Of a stretch of DNA of 64,000 nt, positions 21,629 through 32,515 are shown in pieces. Source of the stretch: Isoetes taiwanensis (Eukaryota > Streptophyta > Lycopodiopsida > Isoetales > Isoetaceae); assembly GCA_021234155.1 (NCBI GenBank), contig JAJEKV010000100.1, positions 3,636,116 through 3,700,115 on the forward strand. The letters run 5' to 3'. Under the pieces are notes generated by a model. That model saw nothing but the letters and a program-made list of their open reading frames with translations, was not told where the DNA came from and did not search any database. Both the position numbers and the translations under genes were made by a program. Within the stretch, counting starts at the first letter, position 1. The number at the start of each line of letters is the position of its first letter.

Positions 21629-22287
21629 CCCATCAATCCGAGACATCGGATCGCCATTCTAGAATGGGACGAGCATGCATGTTTTGCATGCATGCGGGCG
21701 GCGCATGCCCATTCTGGTTGGGAGTTCGCTATTTTAGGCGCGATTCTGCATCAACATCTCATCGGCGCTTCCTCTTCTCTCTCAGCAGTACCTTATTCTC
21801 TTTGAACCCACCCTCCCCCCCTTCTTTGTTTTTGTATTTTTATCGCGTGGCACGCTACAGAATCAACCCTCCACCACTCACGGGAGGTTTGTTTTGTCTT
21901 GTTGTTTTGTTGGTAATGTGCAGGTACAGGTTAGCGAGCAACATCTGTTTCGGCTTTTCCATTCGTGGGTTTTGGGAGCAATTTTTATGCCCTGCGTTTG
22001 TCCAAGCCCCTTGCCGAAGGCTTATCACTAGGGTTTTTCCTCGAAAACCCGAAAGGGCGGGGTTTTTTAATCCCGGTGATAAGCTTTCGGCAGGTACACT
22101 AGCCCAATCTCTATTAGCATTGTATTTTGTTGGGGTCCAAATGATATAATTGGATTTTCCCTTTATTTTCGGTAGTTCGCATGTGTGCGGCTACCCACTA
22201 TCCACCATTGTAGAAAATCTGCTGAGATGAATGAGAAGCAAGTCTAAGTGGCGGTTTGTTGGTTTCATGCGAGTCCCATTCTAGAAT
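21627..22287 (+). mobile_element. Short repeat element, copy 2, containing an ENE-type RNA hairpin
   Basis: Copy 2 starts with the same 179-bp block and ends with the same 37-bp 3' segment (tttgttggtttcatgcgagt, then cccattctagaat) found at the end of copy 1. The middle is different and longer, with a triple-helix type RNA element at 22012-22092. Ends are attctagaatgggac at 21656-21670 and its inverse at 22273-22287. It is probably a non-autonomous transposon. Confidence 0.65.
22012..22092 (+). ncRNA. ENE-type triple-helix RNA stability element
   Basis: Arms of 17 nt (TGCCGAAGGCTTATCAC and GTGATAAGCTTTCGGCA) pair completely with one G-U wobble. They enclose a 47-nt core ordered GGG, UUUUU, CCUCG, AAAA, CCC, GAAA tetraloop, GGG, CGGGG, UUUUUU, AAU, CCC. 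GC stems around an internal loop of two U-tracts are the hallmark of ENEs, which bind an A-tract as a U-A-U triple helix and block decay of the RNA. They are known in long noncoding RNAs such as MALAT1 and in plant transposon transcripts. A second copy at 46662-46751 supports the fold. Activity is inferred. Confidence 0.75.
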
Positions 22288-22840
22288 TACACATTTTAAT
22301 CTACATTTATTTATGAAGGCTACTTGCTCCACATTGATTCTTGGGAATAACACATTAATAAATTTCATCTTTTGTTTCCTCCTTCCGCTTTCTCTAGTTC
22401 TTCTTTGAGCACAATAATCTTAACAACTATTAATGGTGCCCAACACTTAACAACTATTAATGGTGCCCAGCGTTGTTGGGCATACGTTGGAAGTGTGTAA
22501 ATGTTTTGAACACAATGAGGCATAAGTTGGAAGCCATAAATGTTTTGGCCGCACTAAGTATAGTATAGTAACACACCAAAACAAAAATAAACAATGTTTT
22601 TTGAATTTTTTTTCTCCAAACAATTTTTTTTTTTCTCCTATACATTAAAACAAAAAATTTCAAATTTTTATTTTCGATATAAAACCTGGTCAACATAACA
22701 TCATCTTCCGAAGTAAGGAATCAAAGAGGCCCAAAAAATAAACTGGTCTCTCTTAATTTCAATATCTTCATAAAGGTTACTGCAATGATCTTCGACATAT
22801 AGTTTGCAATGCTATCTTTTATAGGTCTTCTGACTTGTTT
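22288..22840. other. Intergenic AT-rich DNA
   Basis: No gene seen. A short direct repeat (caacacttaacaactattaa) lies near 22441-22475. Confidence 0.4.
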
Positions 22841-22994
22841 AGCCATGGTTAAGCTCTAGAAGTATCCAAATCTCTCCCATTCATTTCCAACAAGCCATGG
22901 TTAAGCTCTAGAAGTATCCAAATCTCTCCCATTCATTTCCAACAAGCCATGGTTAAGCTCTAGAAGTATCCAAATCTCTCCCATTCATTTCCTC
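22841..22994. repeat. Tandem triplication, 52-bp unit
   Basis: Copies start at 22841, 22893 and 22945 with agccatggttaagctctaga and are almost identical. This implies recent expansion. Confidence 0.9.
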
Positions 22995-24536
22995 TTTTCT
23001 GTTCTACTAGATGAATCCAAAAGCGACTAAATTCTTCCATGCATACACCCGGAAATCCAAATAAAAGTAATTTATGGCCAATTCAACACAATTTTGCCGG
23101 TGAACCATTAAAATTTATGTTCTAGAATCAAGCACAAGCTCAAGCTTATTAGGATCAAGCAACCCCCTGAGTTCAGAAATTACATTGCCCCCCTACAATA
23201 GTCTGCTCGGGTCAGGCAAACCGCCCAGCTCATCTGGGCATCCTCCGACATGCAAGCAACTCTCCAACGAAAACAAAAACTCATAGCTGCCTTCCCGTTT
23301 GTGGGTTTCGAAATAATAAAGCCTTAAAAAGATAAACAAAAAAGTTCTTAAAAAGTTTGTTACGTTTAAAAATAATAAGCCCTTAGAAAGATAAACCAAC
23401 CAAATAATATAAGCCCTTAAAATAATAAGCCTTCTTACTTCGATTTTTATTTTTTGCTATATCTTTACCTCTATGTTTATATAAACTCTCAATGGTTCAG
23501 CACGCACAAAAAACCCTATTTTTGAGTAAACCTTTTTCCCACAACAAAGAACTTGTAAAGATCATTTGCCAATGAAATAATCCATCTCTTTTAACTTTTT
23601 ACCTTGGGAAGTTGAAAGATGACTCGAGAAGTAGGTTGTACATAGAATAAAACATAGAAGTAGGTTGTACATAGAATAATTTATAAATGTCTAAGGTGGC
23701 ATACTATGATAGAGTATCTATATATGACATCTTGAATGGGAATTCACACATATATATCAAGCTGAATAAGTTCTTTACTTGTTTTCAATTAAGCAAAATC
23801 AAATTTGAAGTTAAGAAGCATTGCAAATTATAAGCCGCATTTGAAAATTAGAGTTCATTGTTATTGAGTGAGTGAAAACCAACATAGCATTGAGCGAGAG
23901 TTTGTAACCTTTCATCTCTCGTAATACGTCTCCACAGAAATAGTATGATAATTAATGTGGCTTATTATTTTGTTTATCCCCTCTAGAAACTTGATGCATC
24001 CCCAATATTTAAACATCAAAAGGCACTACATATTTGTATGAGAACAATCTAGATTGCTGCTCACTTTTAACATTTCAGGACACAAAGAATACAACATTTG
24101 AGCAGATATAGCTATAAGAGAATACATCGTAATATTACTAAAAAAAAGTATATATATTAAATATAAGTTTGTTACTTGTGACAAATTTAAACTTAGTCTT
24201 TCATGACAAATTTAAGTTTGACACACGTGGCAAAATTTATTTAATTTCTCACACGTGACAACTGATTCAATGTTTGTCACAAGTGATAAAAGTCATTTGT
24301 CACGAAAAAATTAATATAATAATATAGTGTGTACTTTGCGTGATAAGAACGTGACAAACAAGGCTAATCTCTACTAGTGATTGCATTTGTTTTATTCGAA
24401 CTTGCAGGCATGATTGCCCTCTAAGGCATTAATATCAATACTAGATATGTTGCACATATTTGATCTAGTAGAACCCACAAGAAAATTGAGGATTCATCTC
24501 CAATAACTAATCAATTGGCAAACATGCACTTCTTAT
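22995..24536. other. AT-rich intergenic DNA with gtgacaaa-type repeats
   Basis: No gene seen. From about 24170 to 24380 there are alternating direct and inverted copies of (t)gtgacaaatt and gtcacaag, ending in ctaatctctactagtg. That is compatible with a subterminal region and end of a CACTA-like DNA transposon, but the opposite end was not found. Confidence 0.35.
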
Positions 24537-24770
24537 AAATTGAATGGTAAACATAGTAATAGCAAACATACACGTTATAGAAATTGAATGGTAAACATGG
24601 TAATAGAAAACATGCACATTATAGAAATGGTATGGTAGACAGAGTAATAGTTGCATATTCTTGAACAAGACTCTATGAACTGAACATTATAGGGTATGCA
24701 AAGCTCATTATTCTTGAACAAGACTTTATGTATTGAACATTGTAGGGCATGCAAAGCTAAAATTGAGAAG
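24537..24770. repeat. Two adjacent short tandem repeat arrays
   Basis: A unit of about 48 bp (gaatggtaaacatggtaatag...) appears about three times at 24537-24650. A unit of about 57 bp (attcttgaacaagactttatg...) appears twice at 24655-24770. Confidence 0.7.
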
Positions 24771-27700
24771 TGAAAACTATACTTTGAAAACATTATTCCC
24801 AAAGCAAGTGATAGTCATTACAACTTAATATACTTCAACCAATCAATCATTTATTTATGTTTACAACGGAGTTGCTTGCTTCTTCATATAGCTTCCTCAC
24901 ACAAATAATTTAAATCGTTATCAAGCTGGAAGCGAATTTCATGTCAATGCAACATGGCCAGCCTCTCATTGACCCTCCAAGCTCCCAAACAACCCTTTCT
25001 CATGTCATAACTAGGCAAGGCTGTCCTCTTGTAAAACAAGTGTACCATGACTATGATAACATATCCCATGCAGTGATGAAAAGAATCTTTAATTTCCAAA
25101 TCAATCTTGAGCTTATGTTGTGCCAAAAATGTATTGACATCAAGTTTGGCCATTAAACTCTAGTTGATGATGCCTTTGCAACATGAATGCTCCTTCTAAC
25201 GCGTGACCCGGGACCTAAAATAAGATATTAAGATTGGCCCCTCCTTGCAAAGAATGATCCCTTCCTTTTCATAATCTTGTGGAGACGTATAGCTTTTTAC
25301 ACTCCATCTATCACACTCAAAATTGTAGGCTACTATCATGAAGTCGCATGTAGTCCATCATGTTGTCATAGTAAGGGCCAATAGCTATTAAAGAACCCTC
25401 GAGTTTGTCTTCAAAGTGGCCATCTAAGGGGACCTCGTTCCCCTTGCACCAAGTATTCGTAGTTGAATCACATCTTTCTATATGCAACATAGACGGGCTT
25501 AGAAAATCCACCCCTTTAGATATAATAGCAATTATTTTAAAGGAAGATGTCCTCTCGTGCTCTGGTAAATTTAAGAGCTTATATTTAAGAGATTAGCTTC
25601 AAATTGAAGCGTGGATTCTAGTCCTAGAATCCTATTGAAAGGTATTTTTTTGCTTAATCTTGCATGTTAAACATTTTATTTTCCTGGGTAGATAATTTGC
25701 TTAAGGATAATCTTCTTGCATGTTTCTTATATTAATCTTGCATGCTAAACATCTGTATTAATCTTGCATGTTAAACATCTTATTTTCTAATTTTTTTAGA
25801 CATCATTCTCTTGTATGTTTCTTAGGGATAGTTTTTGCATGCTTTATGTTTAATTTTTTTGACATAGACAATATTCTTGCATGGTGGGGATGTTTAGCGG
25901 GCTTGATAGGTAAATATTTTCAGGAAATACTTTTGTAAGATAATGCGAGGAGCTAATTTTTATGGTCTTTTCAGATTAAATTATCACGTAGTTATTTGCT
26001 ATTCTCCTCTTCTGATTTATGTTTTTCTTCTAATTTTATAAGAATTTGAATTGATATATTATTTTACCCCTTTTTTCTTTTTACGTATTTTATTTATTGT
26101 CATTAGTCTCACTTTTTATTTAATGTACGTTATTTAATCTCACCAATTTGCACGTTTTCAGTGTGTGGTCAGCATGGCTGGACTTTAGCCAATGCAGCAT
26201 GTGACCATGAACCAACGTCCAGTTCTGCCAAAGTTGGTGAGTGCCATCGACCAGCCGAAAACCATTGGCAGCATCGTTGAGTGCTAGGTTTCTCTATAAA
26301 CAATTGTTATTGTAGTGTCTTTTTGTTTTTATTACATGCTTTGTGGTAGGGAATATCATGGCATCTGCTACCTGATTAGTCTGGTTAGATGATATGAGAT
26401 TTGATCATCATCCAAGACACATATAATATTGGATCTGTGCTGCTCCAGATTGCAAGAATCTCTCTAAGCTAGAAAAGGATCCTAGTTAGCTAGGGTATGT
26501 AGATCCAAAGGATGCTCAAATCACCAAAAGGCCTTCCACCAGAGCATTAGTGGCCAAATGACAGGAGGACGGGATAGCAACCGAAGCGAAAGATAGTGAT
26601 AGACCCCTGCAAGACTCAGTCTAAGCAGGAGAGAGGTGCCATGCGGTGGACAAATCCATATAAGGCACAACAAATGCACTCTAAACAGCATGAGGCCAGG
26701 GGATATGCTGGGATCTTTATTAGAGGGGACCATCAAAATGATAGAGGCACTCACAGGCAACGGGGAGATGAGAGATCACTTTTGAGGCCAATACGAGAGA
26801 GGAAATGTAGGTCACATCATGACCCTACTCAACGTCTTGATCTATTGATGTGGATGGCAACCAAGTCTATTCCGCTTGTCAGTCCCGTAGAGGTTAATGA
26901 ATTAGAGGCTAACAACTGATGCTTTGGTAGAGTAGTTGACATTTCGGGGAAGCCAACCATAGAGGAGCATGTTTTGGTACAAGTTCAGGGTTATGGCTCA
27001 GACGACTTATAAAAGGAATATAGATAGAAGCACGAATTTAAAACCCAGAAAAAAATACTCAAAGAATCATCAAATAATTTACAAGTTATTAACCTTAGAG
27101 AATCTATTGATACTTTAAAATGAATAAAACTGAATTGTTAAAATTTCTTGGTCACTATAGTAGTAGTGACCTACTGTAATCGGAACATAATAAAGGATCC
27201 AGAATGGATCAGAAATGGCTGGAAAGCCCAGGCCATAATCTGATTTAGTAAGTTCCAGTAAATTTAAGCTAAAAATAACTCTAATCTAGCTAAAATTTGA
27301 TCTTTTTAAAAAGCTATCTAAGAGCATCCGATTTGTGGAAGCGATGTGTAAGAGTTAGAGAAAAACTTATTTCCTAAATCCTTTGCTAAATTAAGCCAAT
27401 TCTTGAATAAGCTTTAGTATTGTAGTCCTGAATTTTTCAAAGAAGTTGTTCCAGTATTACTTATCAGATTCTTAGAATTTTTTGAGTTGTAATATCAATA
27501 ATACAAATGTGTCTTTGTTCTACGTTTTTTAATAAAAAAATTAGATTTTGTCGTTCTAAATTTTTGACTGGCATTTGAAGGGTTGCAATTTGAGAACTTT
27601 CTGTCATGCGAACGGCATAAAACTATTTTGCATGTCTTTCAAAAACTGTAAAGCTTTAACGCTGATTTAGACTCGAATTTTTCTATGTTCTGCTGCAATA

Positions 27701-28888
27701 AACTGACATGATATTCCGAGTTAAGAATCTCATATGATTAAAACATAACTTTGTTCAGATTATGTTTAATAGGGGTCAGCACAGCTATAGCAGACGCCCA
27801 TTTGATTTGCTGAAGCAGGCTTAGAAATAACTGCATAAATCATAAAACCCATGTTCTGCATTCACATTTTGCTCATAATGAAGACATGACAAAAACAAAA
27901 ACATGCAAACAGTTTTACAAAATGAACAGTTTCTTAGAAAAAGTGAACCTTCAATATCTAATGAGCTTTTTTTATTTTAGCAATTTGTCAGAACTAGTCC
28001 TCATACCAAAGAAAAATCTGGACCAAACATTACGTTCTACATAATTAAACTCACCTAATCCATACAGCTATTATTCTACCTAATTAAACTCACCTAATCT
28101 GCGGGCCTCTTGAGCTGATAAGGTTTCTATCTTTGACGATGCTCCTTCGCTTGTGAACAAGGAAAGATAGAATCGCTAATGCAAAAAGATGTAGGAAATT
28201 TACGATTCTGTGTCGATGGGAAGCTCCAAAACAGGTTTTGACTGTTAAATTACAGATTTCATGTGAATGTAACAAATTGGGGATGTGCAGCCACGTGGGC
28301 AACTGGGCCCAAACCTAGGAAATCTATGTCACGTGATGAGAGGACATATTGTTGGCAAGTCAATAAAGAGAAAGGGCTTGGATCTATGAGATAGTTGTTA
28401 TGCACTTGGCTTGCAAATAGTAGCCTTTGATCTTTGTCAAGGGTTCATGCTGGAAAAAGATTGCTTGCTTGCATATTGCGCTTTCTGCATTCTTAGGGAA
28501 GAGAAGAGAAGAGAAGCATTTTGTTGGAATCTAATTTATCACCGGCTTTGTGCAAGGGGACACCCGATTTATTTGCCCAAAAATACTTAGGCTGAAGAAG
28601 CAGTCCATATAAAGAGCAAAAAAATGACGCGAACTTAAATATGAGGTAAAAAGGAGGAACATTCCAGAGCTTCCTGCAGATTCTCATTGAAGATCTTGGC
28701 GTGCTTTTGAGGTCATGCTTACTTATGAGCAAGCAATGGAAAGCTACAATTTTGTCTCTAGAGTCTGCGATAAGCATCTATACTTGGTTGTGAGCATTTG
28801 ATCCAATATATTTGTCTTGGACATCCATGTATGATTTAGTTCAAGAGATGCAGATTTAATGCCAATGATATAAGAGAATTCATTTGCC
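24771..28888. other. Intergenic DNA, no gene seen
   Basis: About 4.1 kb of AT-rich sequence. Open frames up to about 107 codons were inspected and none shows a recognisable product, a consistent exon structure or a repeat family end. Confidence 0.5.
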
Positions 28889-29275
28889 TTGCTTTGTGTC
28901 GCATATCATCGATGCCATGTGTCACATACCATATGTGCATGTATCACATGTCATATATGTCATGTGTCACATATCATAGATGTCATGTGTATCGTTAGGC
29001 ACGTGTCCTACATTGTGGATAATGAACATGTATTTGCTTTGTTTTGTGATGCATATCATCTATGTCATATGCCACATATCATCTATGTCATGTGCCACAT
29101 ATCATATATGTCATGTATATTGTTAGTCATGTGTCTACATTGTGCATATTGAAAGTGTTATTGTGACAGTTGACGTTTTGCATATGCACATATCATCATG
29201 TCCTTGTGTATCATATGTCATATTTGTCATGTGCATCATATATGTCGTATGCCTTGTATGTGTGTCATGTAACGT
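28889..29275. repeat. Degenerate minisatellite based on catatcatntatgtcatgtg
   Basis: A unit of about 20-22 bp, tgtcatgtgtcacatatcat and variants, recurs more than a dozen times with drift and two longer higher-order blocks (tttgctttgttttgtgatgc...). An open frame through it is a by-product of the repeat. Confidence 0.8.
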
Positions 29276-30560
29276 GATAGCCAACAAAATTCATATAACC
29301 TTATAGTATTGAATGAAATGTTATTCTTTTGACGGGGATACTAAATCACATAATACAAAAGATCAAAGCTTCACATTTACTATTATAGACCAAGTTCAAC
29401 AAAGATTACAAAAATATTCCATTTAAAATTATTTGAACTCCAAGTCCAATTGTATCCATCTAAATAACGAAAGTTAATATCTCTAAAACTCGATTTAGGG
29501 CTTCTTGGAAATCGATTTAGGGCATGACTTGCCTGCTCGTTGAAATGGTAGCGACCTAGTAAACATGTCGGATCTGCTATATACAGTCCAAATCGAACTG
29601 GAGTTCTATGCTGGCCGAAAACAGGTCTGTCAGTTTTGCTGGGATGCAGTTTCATCTCGGATTCGCATGCTAATGGCTGTAGAATGTGGATCTGAATATT
29701 TCGGCTAGCTACAGAGTGTTTGACTACAAAATACTTGTTGTCAATCCAAAAAATAAAAGCAGATGGGACTGACGCGGTCTATTCTGATGTAAGATTGTAT
29801 TGCAGAGGCCGAAACTGGCAATGATGAGCAGAAAAATTCGTTGGTATTCTAACTGGTTAAGAATGAATATTGGAAGATATTGGATCTACTGGTTATGGCA
29901 GCGATGCAATAGGGCAAGAGAGCTGCCCTTGTTGGTGAATCTGTAATGGAGGTATTTCCATATACAATAAGAATATCTTATTTTCTTATTTGCAATAAGT
30001 TCTGGATCTTGCTTGTAATGCTTGTTTGCTTTTGATATTCAACAACTAGGATATTTGATGGAAAATAACTTGGATCTAGCATATACACAGTTTTACAAGT
30101 ACATTTATAAGCATTTATGCGCATTTAAATTTTTTATAGAAAGATACACACGGGGCAACGAATTTGTCATGGTTTTGTTGCCCTTTTATCTGAATAGCAT
30201 TATTGAAACAGAATTTTTGCCTTAAATGGCATTGGCAAAGGCGGTTAGCAGATGCCGCGAAATATGGAGCTTGAGCATTTATCCGGAAGCATGGTGCATG
30301 TGGCCATGACTATGATGTTACAAGATCAAAATATTCTGATATAGACTGGTTTGGCAGTTCTGGTTTGAGCTTAAATCTCTTTCAATTAAATGCAGCGATA
30401 ACATAACAATAGATTCAACAGTTGCATATAACTAGGTGTTTAATTCAATCTTTCCTATTAGGCCAAACTTTTGTATTGCAAAATTAAAACTACTACGTCC
30501 TGTAGCTTGGGTACACAGAAATGTGTGTCTAAATCACGTTCAACTTCACTCTAATACTTT
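29276..30560. other. Intergenic DNA, no gene seen
   Basis: No supported coding region, RNA gene or repeat of note. Confidence 0.4.
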
Positions 30561-31442
30561 GCCATTCAAATAGCATCTATGCAACTGACCCCCTTCGTGG
30601 AGCATATAGCAAATTTTCTCCAAGGTTTTCCATGCCTCAATGCACCTCCGCTCATGGCAAGAGTTTTGAGACGCCTACAGATTGACATGGCTAGATTGTT
30701 ACATATAGGAAGACGTTGCAAATAGTATTCCCTTGCAGCCTAACTTGGTGAATGAACATGTGTGGACAATCATAGCGAATATTCCTTGGGAAAAGCAATT
30801 CGTTCAAGTCTATTATAGACATCTCACATTGCAGCCTTCTCTTCCTTCTTCGACACAGTGGCAACTAAGAGTTCCTAAAGCAAAGCTTACCTTAGTTTGA
30901 GTGGGGCAAGAATGTTATACCAAAACAGTCAGTTATCTTGTGGCGGATTGTGCATAGGGCATTGAGGACTAATGTTCGAGTTCTCTCCTTCAAGCCAAAT
31001 GTCAGTCCTCTATGTCCAATCTGCAAGGGTGCGTAGAATCAATTGAGCATCGTTTTCTACTTTGTAGTCATCTCTCTCGCATCTGGTCAGCTATATGCTG
31101 TTTCTTTCGTACTCGCCTCATGAGTTAGCAAATTCTCTTGGGCATCTACCTTGATAGATGGCCTCGCTTCAAGAGGTGGGCGTTCAACATCTGCAGGGCA
31201 CTAGTTTATTGGGTGATTTTGGAAGCGCAGATCCCATCTGGTCTTCAGAGATTTGAACATCCCTTCTGCGGGTCTCTACCAAAATATAAAATCTCGTCTG
31301 CATGATCAGTTCCTGGATTTGAAATTGCGTCCGGATGTTAAGGATGAGATTTAGGGTTACCTCAACCTCCCTTGACTTCCCATTGTATTAGCATCTTCCT
31401 ATTAATATAAAGTTGCTTCATTCTTCCAAAAAAAAAAAAAAG
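30561..31442 (+). mobile_element. 3' fragment of a LINE with poly(A)
   Basis: Translation in shifting frames gives a zf-RVT-like region around 30890-31100 (SYLVADCA, then PLCPICKG and SIEHRFLLCSH). It is followed by about 300 bp of 3' sequence with an AATATAAA-like signal and a run of 14 A at about 31429-31442. It is 5'-truncated and frameshifted. It belongs to the same general type as the LINE at 6162-9643 (poly(A) tail) but is more decayed. The left boundary is approximate. Confidence 0.65.
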
Positions 31443-31904
31443 CCAATACATGATCATCCTCACAATATGTTGTGGTATGCTCACGACATGCTGAAAAAGA
31501 AAATACAATCAAGCCAAGATTAAATTGATAAAAAGTTATTTATAAAGAGGATGCCAGTGATGTAGGAGCAAATGTAAATGGGGCAAATGTGTCTCAAAAT
31601 TAAATAAATTGGGATAAATATGTCCAAAAAAAAAATTGGGACAAATATATCCCGAAGTACTGGACTTTGCTCAAATGCTCTTAAAATAGTTCTTCAAAGG
31701 GAAAAGCTCCAGATGCCTTACGTTATGCATTATTACTATTAGCTTCATAAACAAACATGTTAAAGGGTAACTAGTATAAATATGTAGCATAATAACAGGG
31801 GGTTTTCTTTGTGTTTTTGTACGCTTTTCACTAAGGTTTTCCTATGATTTCGTGATGTATTCAATAATACTCCATTATTGTGTTTGGTGATGGGGCCTAG
31901 TCCC
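31443..31904. other. Intergenic DNA
   Basis: No gene supported between the two retrotransposon fragments. Confidence 0.4.
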
Positions 31905-31992
31905 CAGGTTTTAGATGGGTTGTTGCCCTTGCATGTGCCATCCCATAACCCGTTGGGTTCCGTGGACGTAAAAATTTATCTTATCTTACGTA
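31905..31992 (+). mobile_element. 3'-end fragment of a (TTATC)n-tailed LINE
   Basis: cccataacccgttgggttcc followed by gtggacgtaaaaa and ttatcttatctta matches the 3' end of the element at 53.2-54.6 kb (cccataacccgatttggttc, then (ttatc)n). Two copies therefore define the family's 3' terminus. Confidence 0.7.
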
Positions 31993-32121
31993 CATACCGG
32001 TCCCATAATCATGTGTTTTGGGATTTGTTTTTATGTATTGTTCAATGGTCGAATGATATTTCCTTTTTTTCCCCTAATTTCTGTTTTCACTCTTCTTATT
32101 TTCCACTAGCGAACACTTCGA

Positions 32122-32211
32122 TATGCTAAAACCGCGTCGGAACCACGTCCATCTCTACTTGTGTTACAAAGTAGATTTATCTCTGCTAAAACCGCGTCGG
32201 AACCACGTCCC
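32122..32211. repeat. Direct repeat of about 31 bp
   Basis: tgctaaaaccgcgtcggaac continuing cacgtcc occurs at about 32122 and 32178. A further small duplication (attcacaatagctgcag) follows at about 32338-32360. Confidence 0.75.
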
Positions 32212-32515
32212 TCAACATTTATGGCACAATCATTTCACCGATTCTTCCCAATGCCGGGGTGGCAGAATCTTCAACAAGGTAATATCTTTGGTCCACATTC
32301 TGTCTGTGATTAAGCAAAGATGTAATAGCTGCAGCATATTCACAATAGCTGCAGTACATTCACAACACAAAGGCTTCAGACTATAATGGTCAATTTAGTA
32401 AGGAGTGGCAATGGATGGAGGAAAAGCATCCGGTTTGGATTGAAGACATGCTTGAGAAGAGAAAAACACAACAGGCTATGAAGCTCATGGCTGGGATCTG
32501 GCAAGTTTCAGCTAT

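Noticed and set aside
22442-22475. Retroviral-type primer binding site (tggtgcccagcg), also near 46622
   Set aside because: The phrase recurs near both ENE copies but no LTR end or matching tRNA could be shown.
28889-29152. His/Cys-rich 87-codon frame as a metal-binding peptide
   Set aside because: It is a by-product of the catatcat minisatellite.
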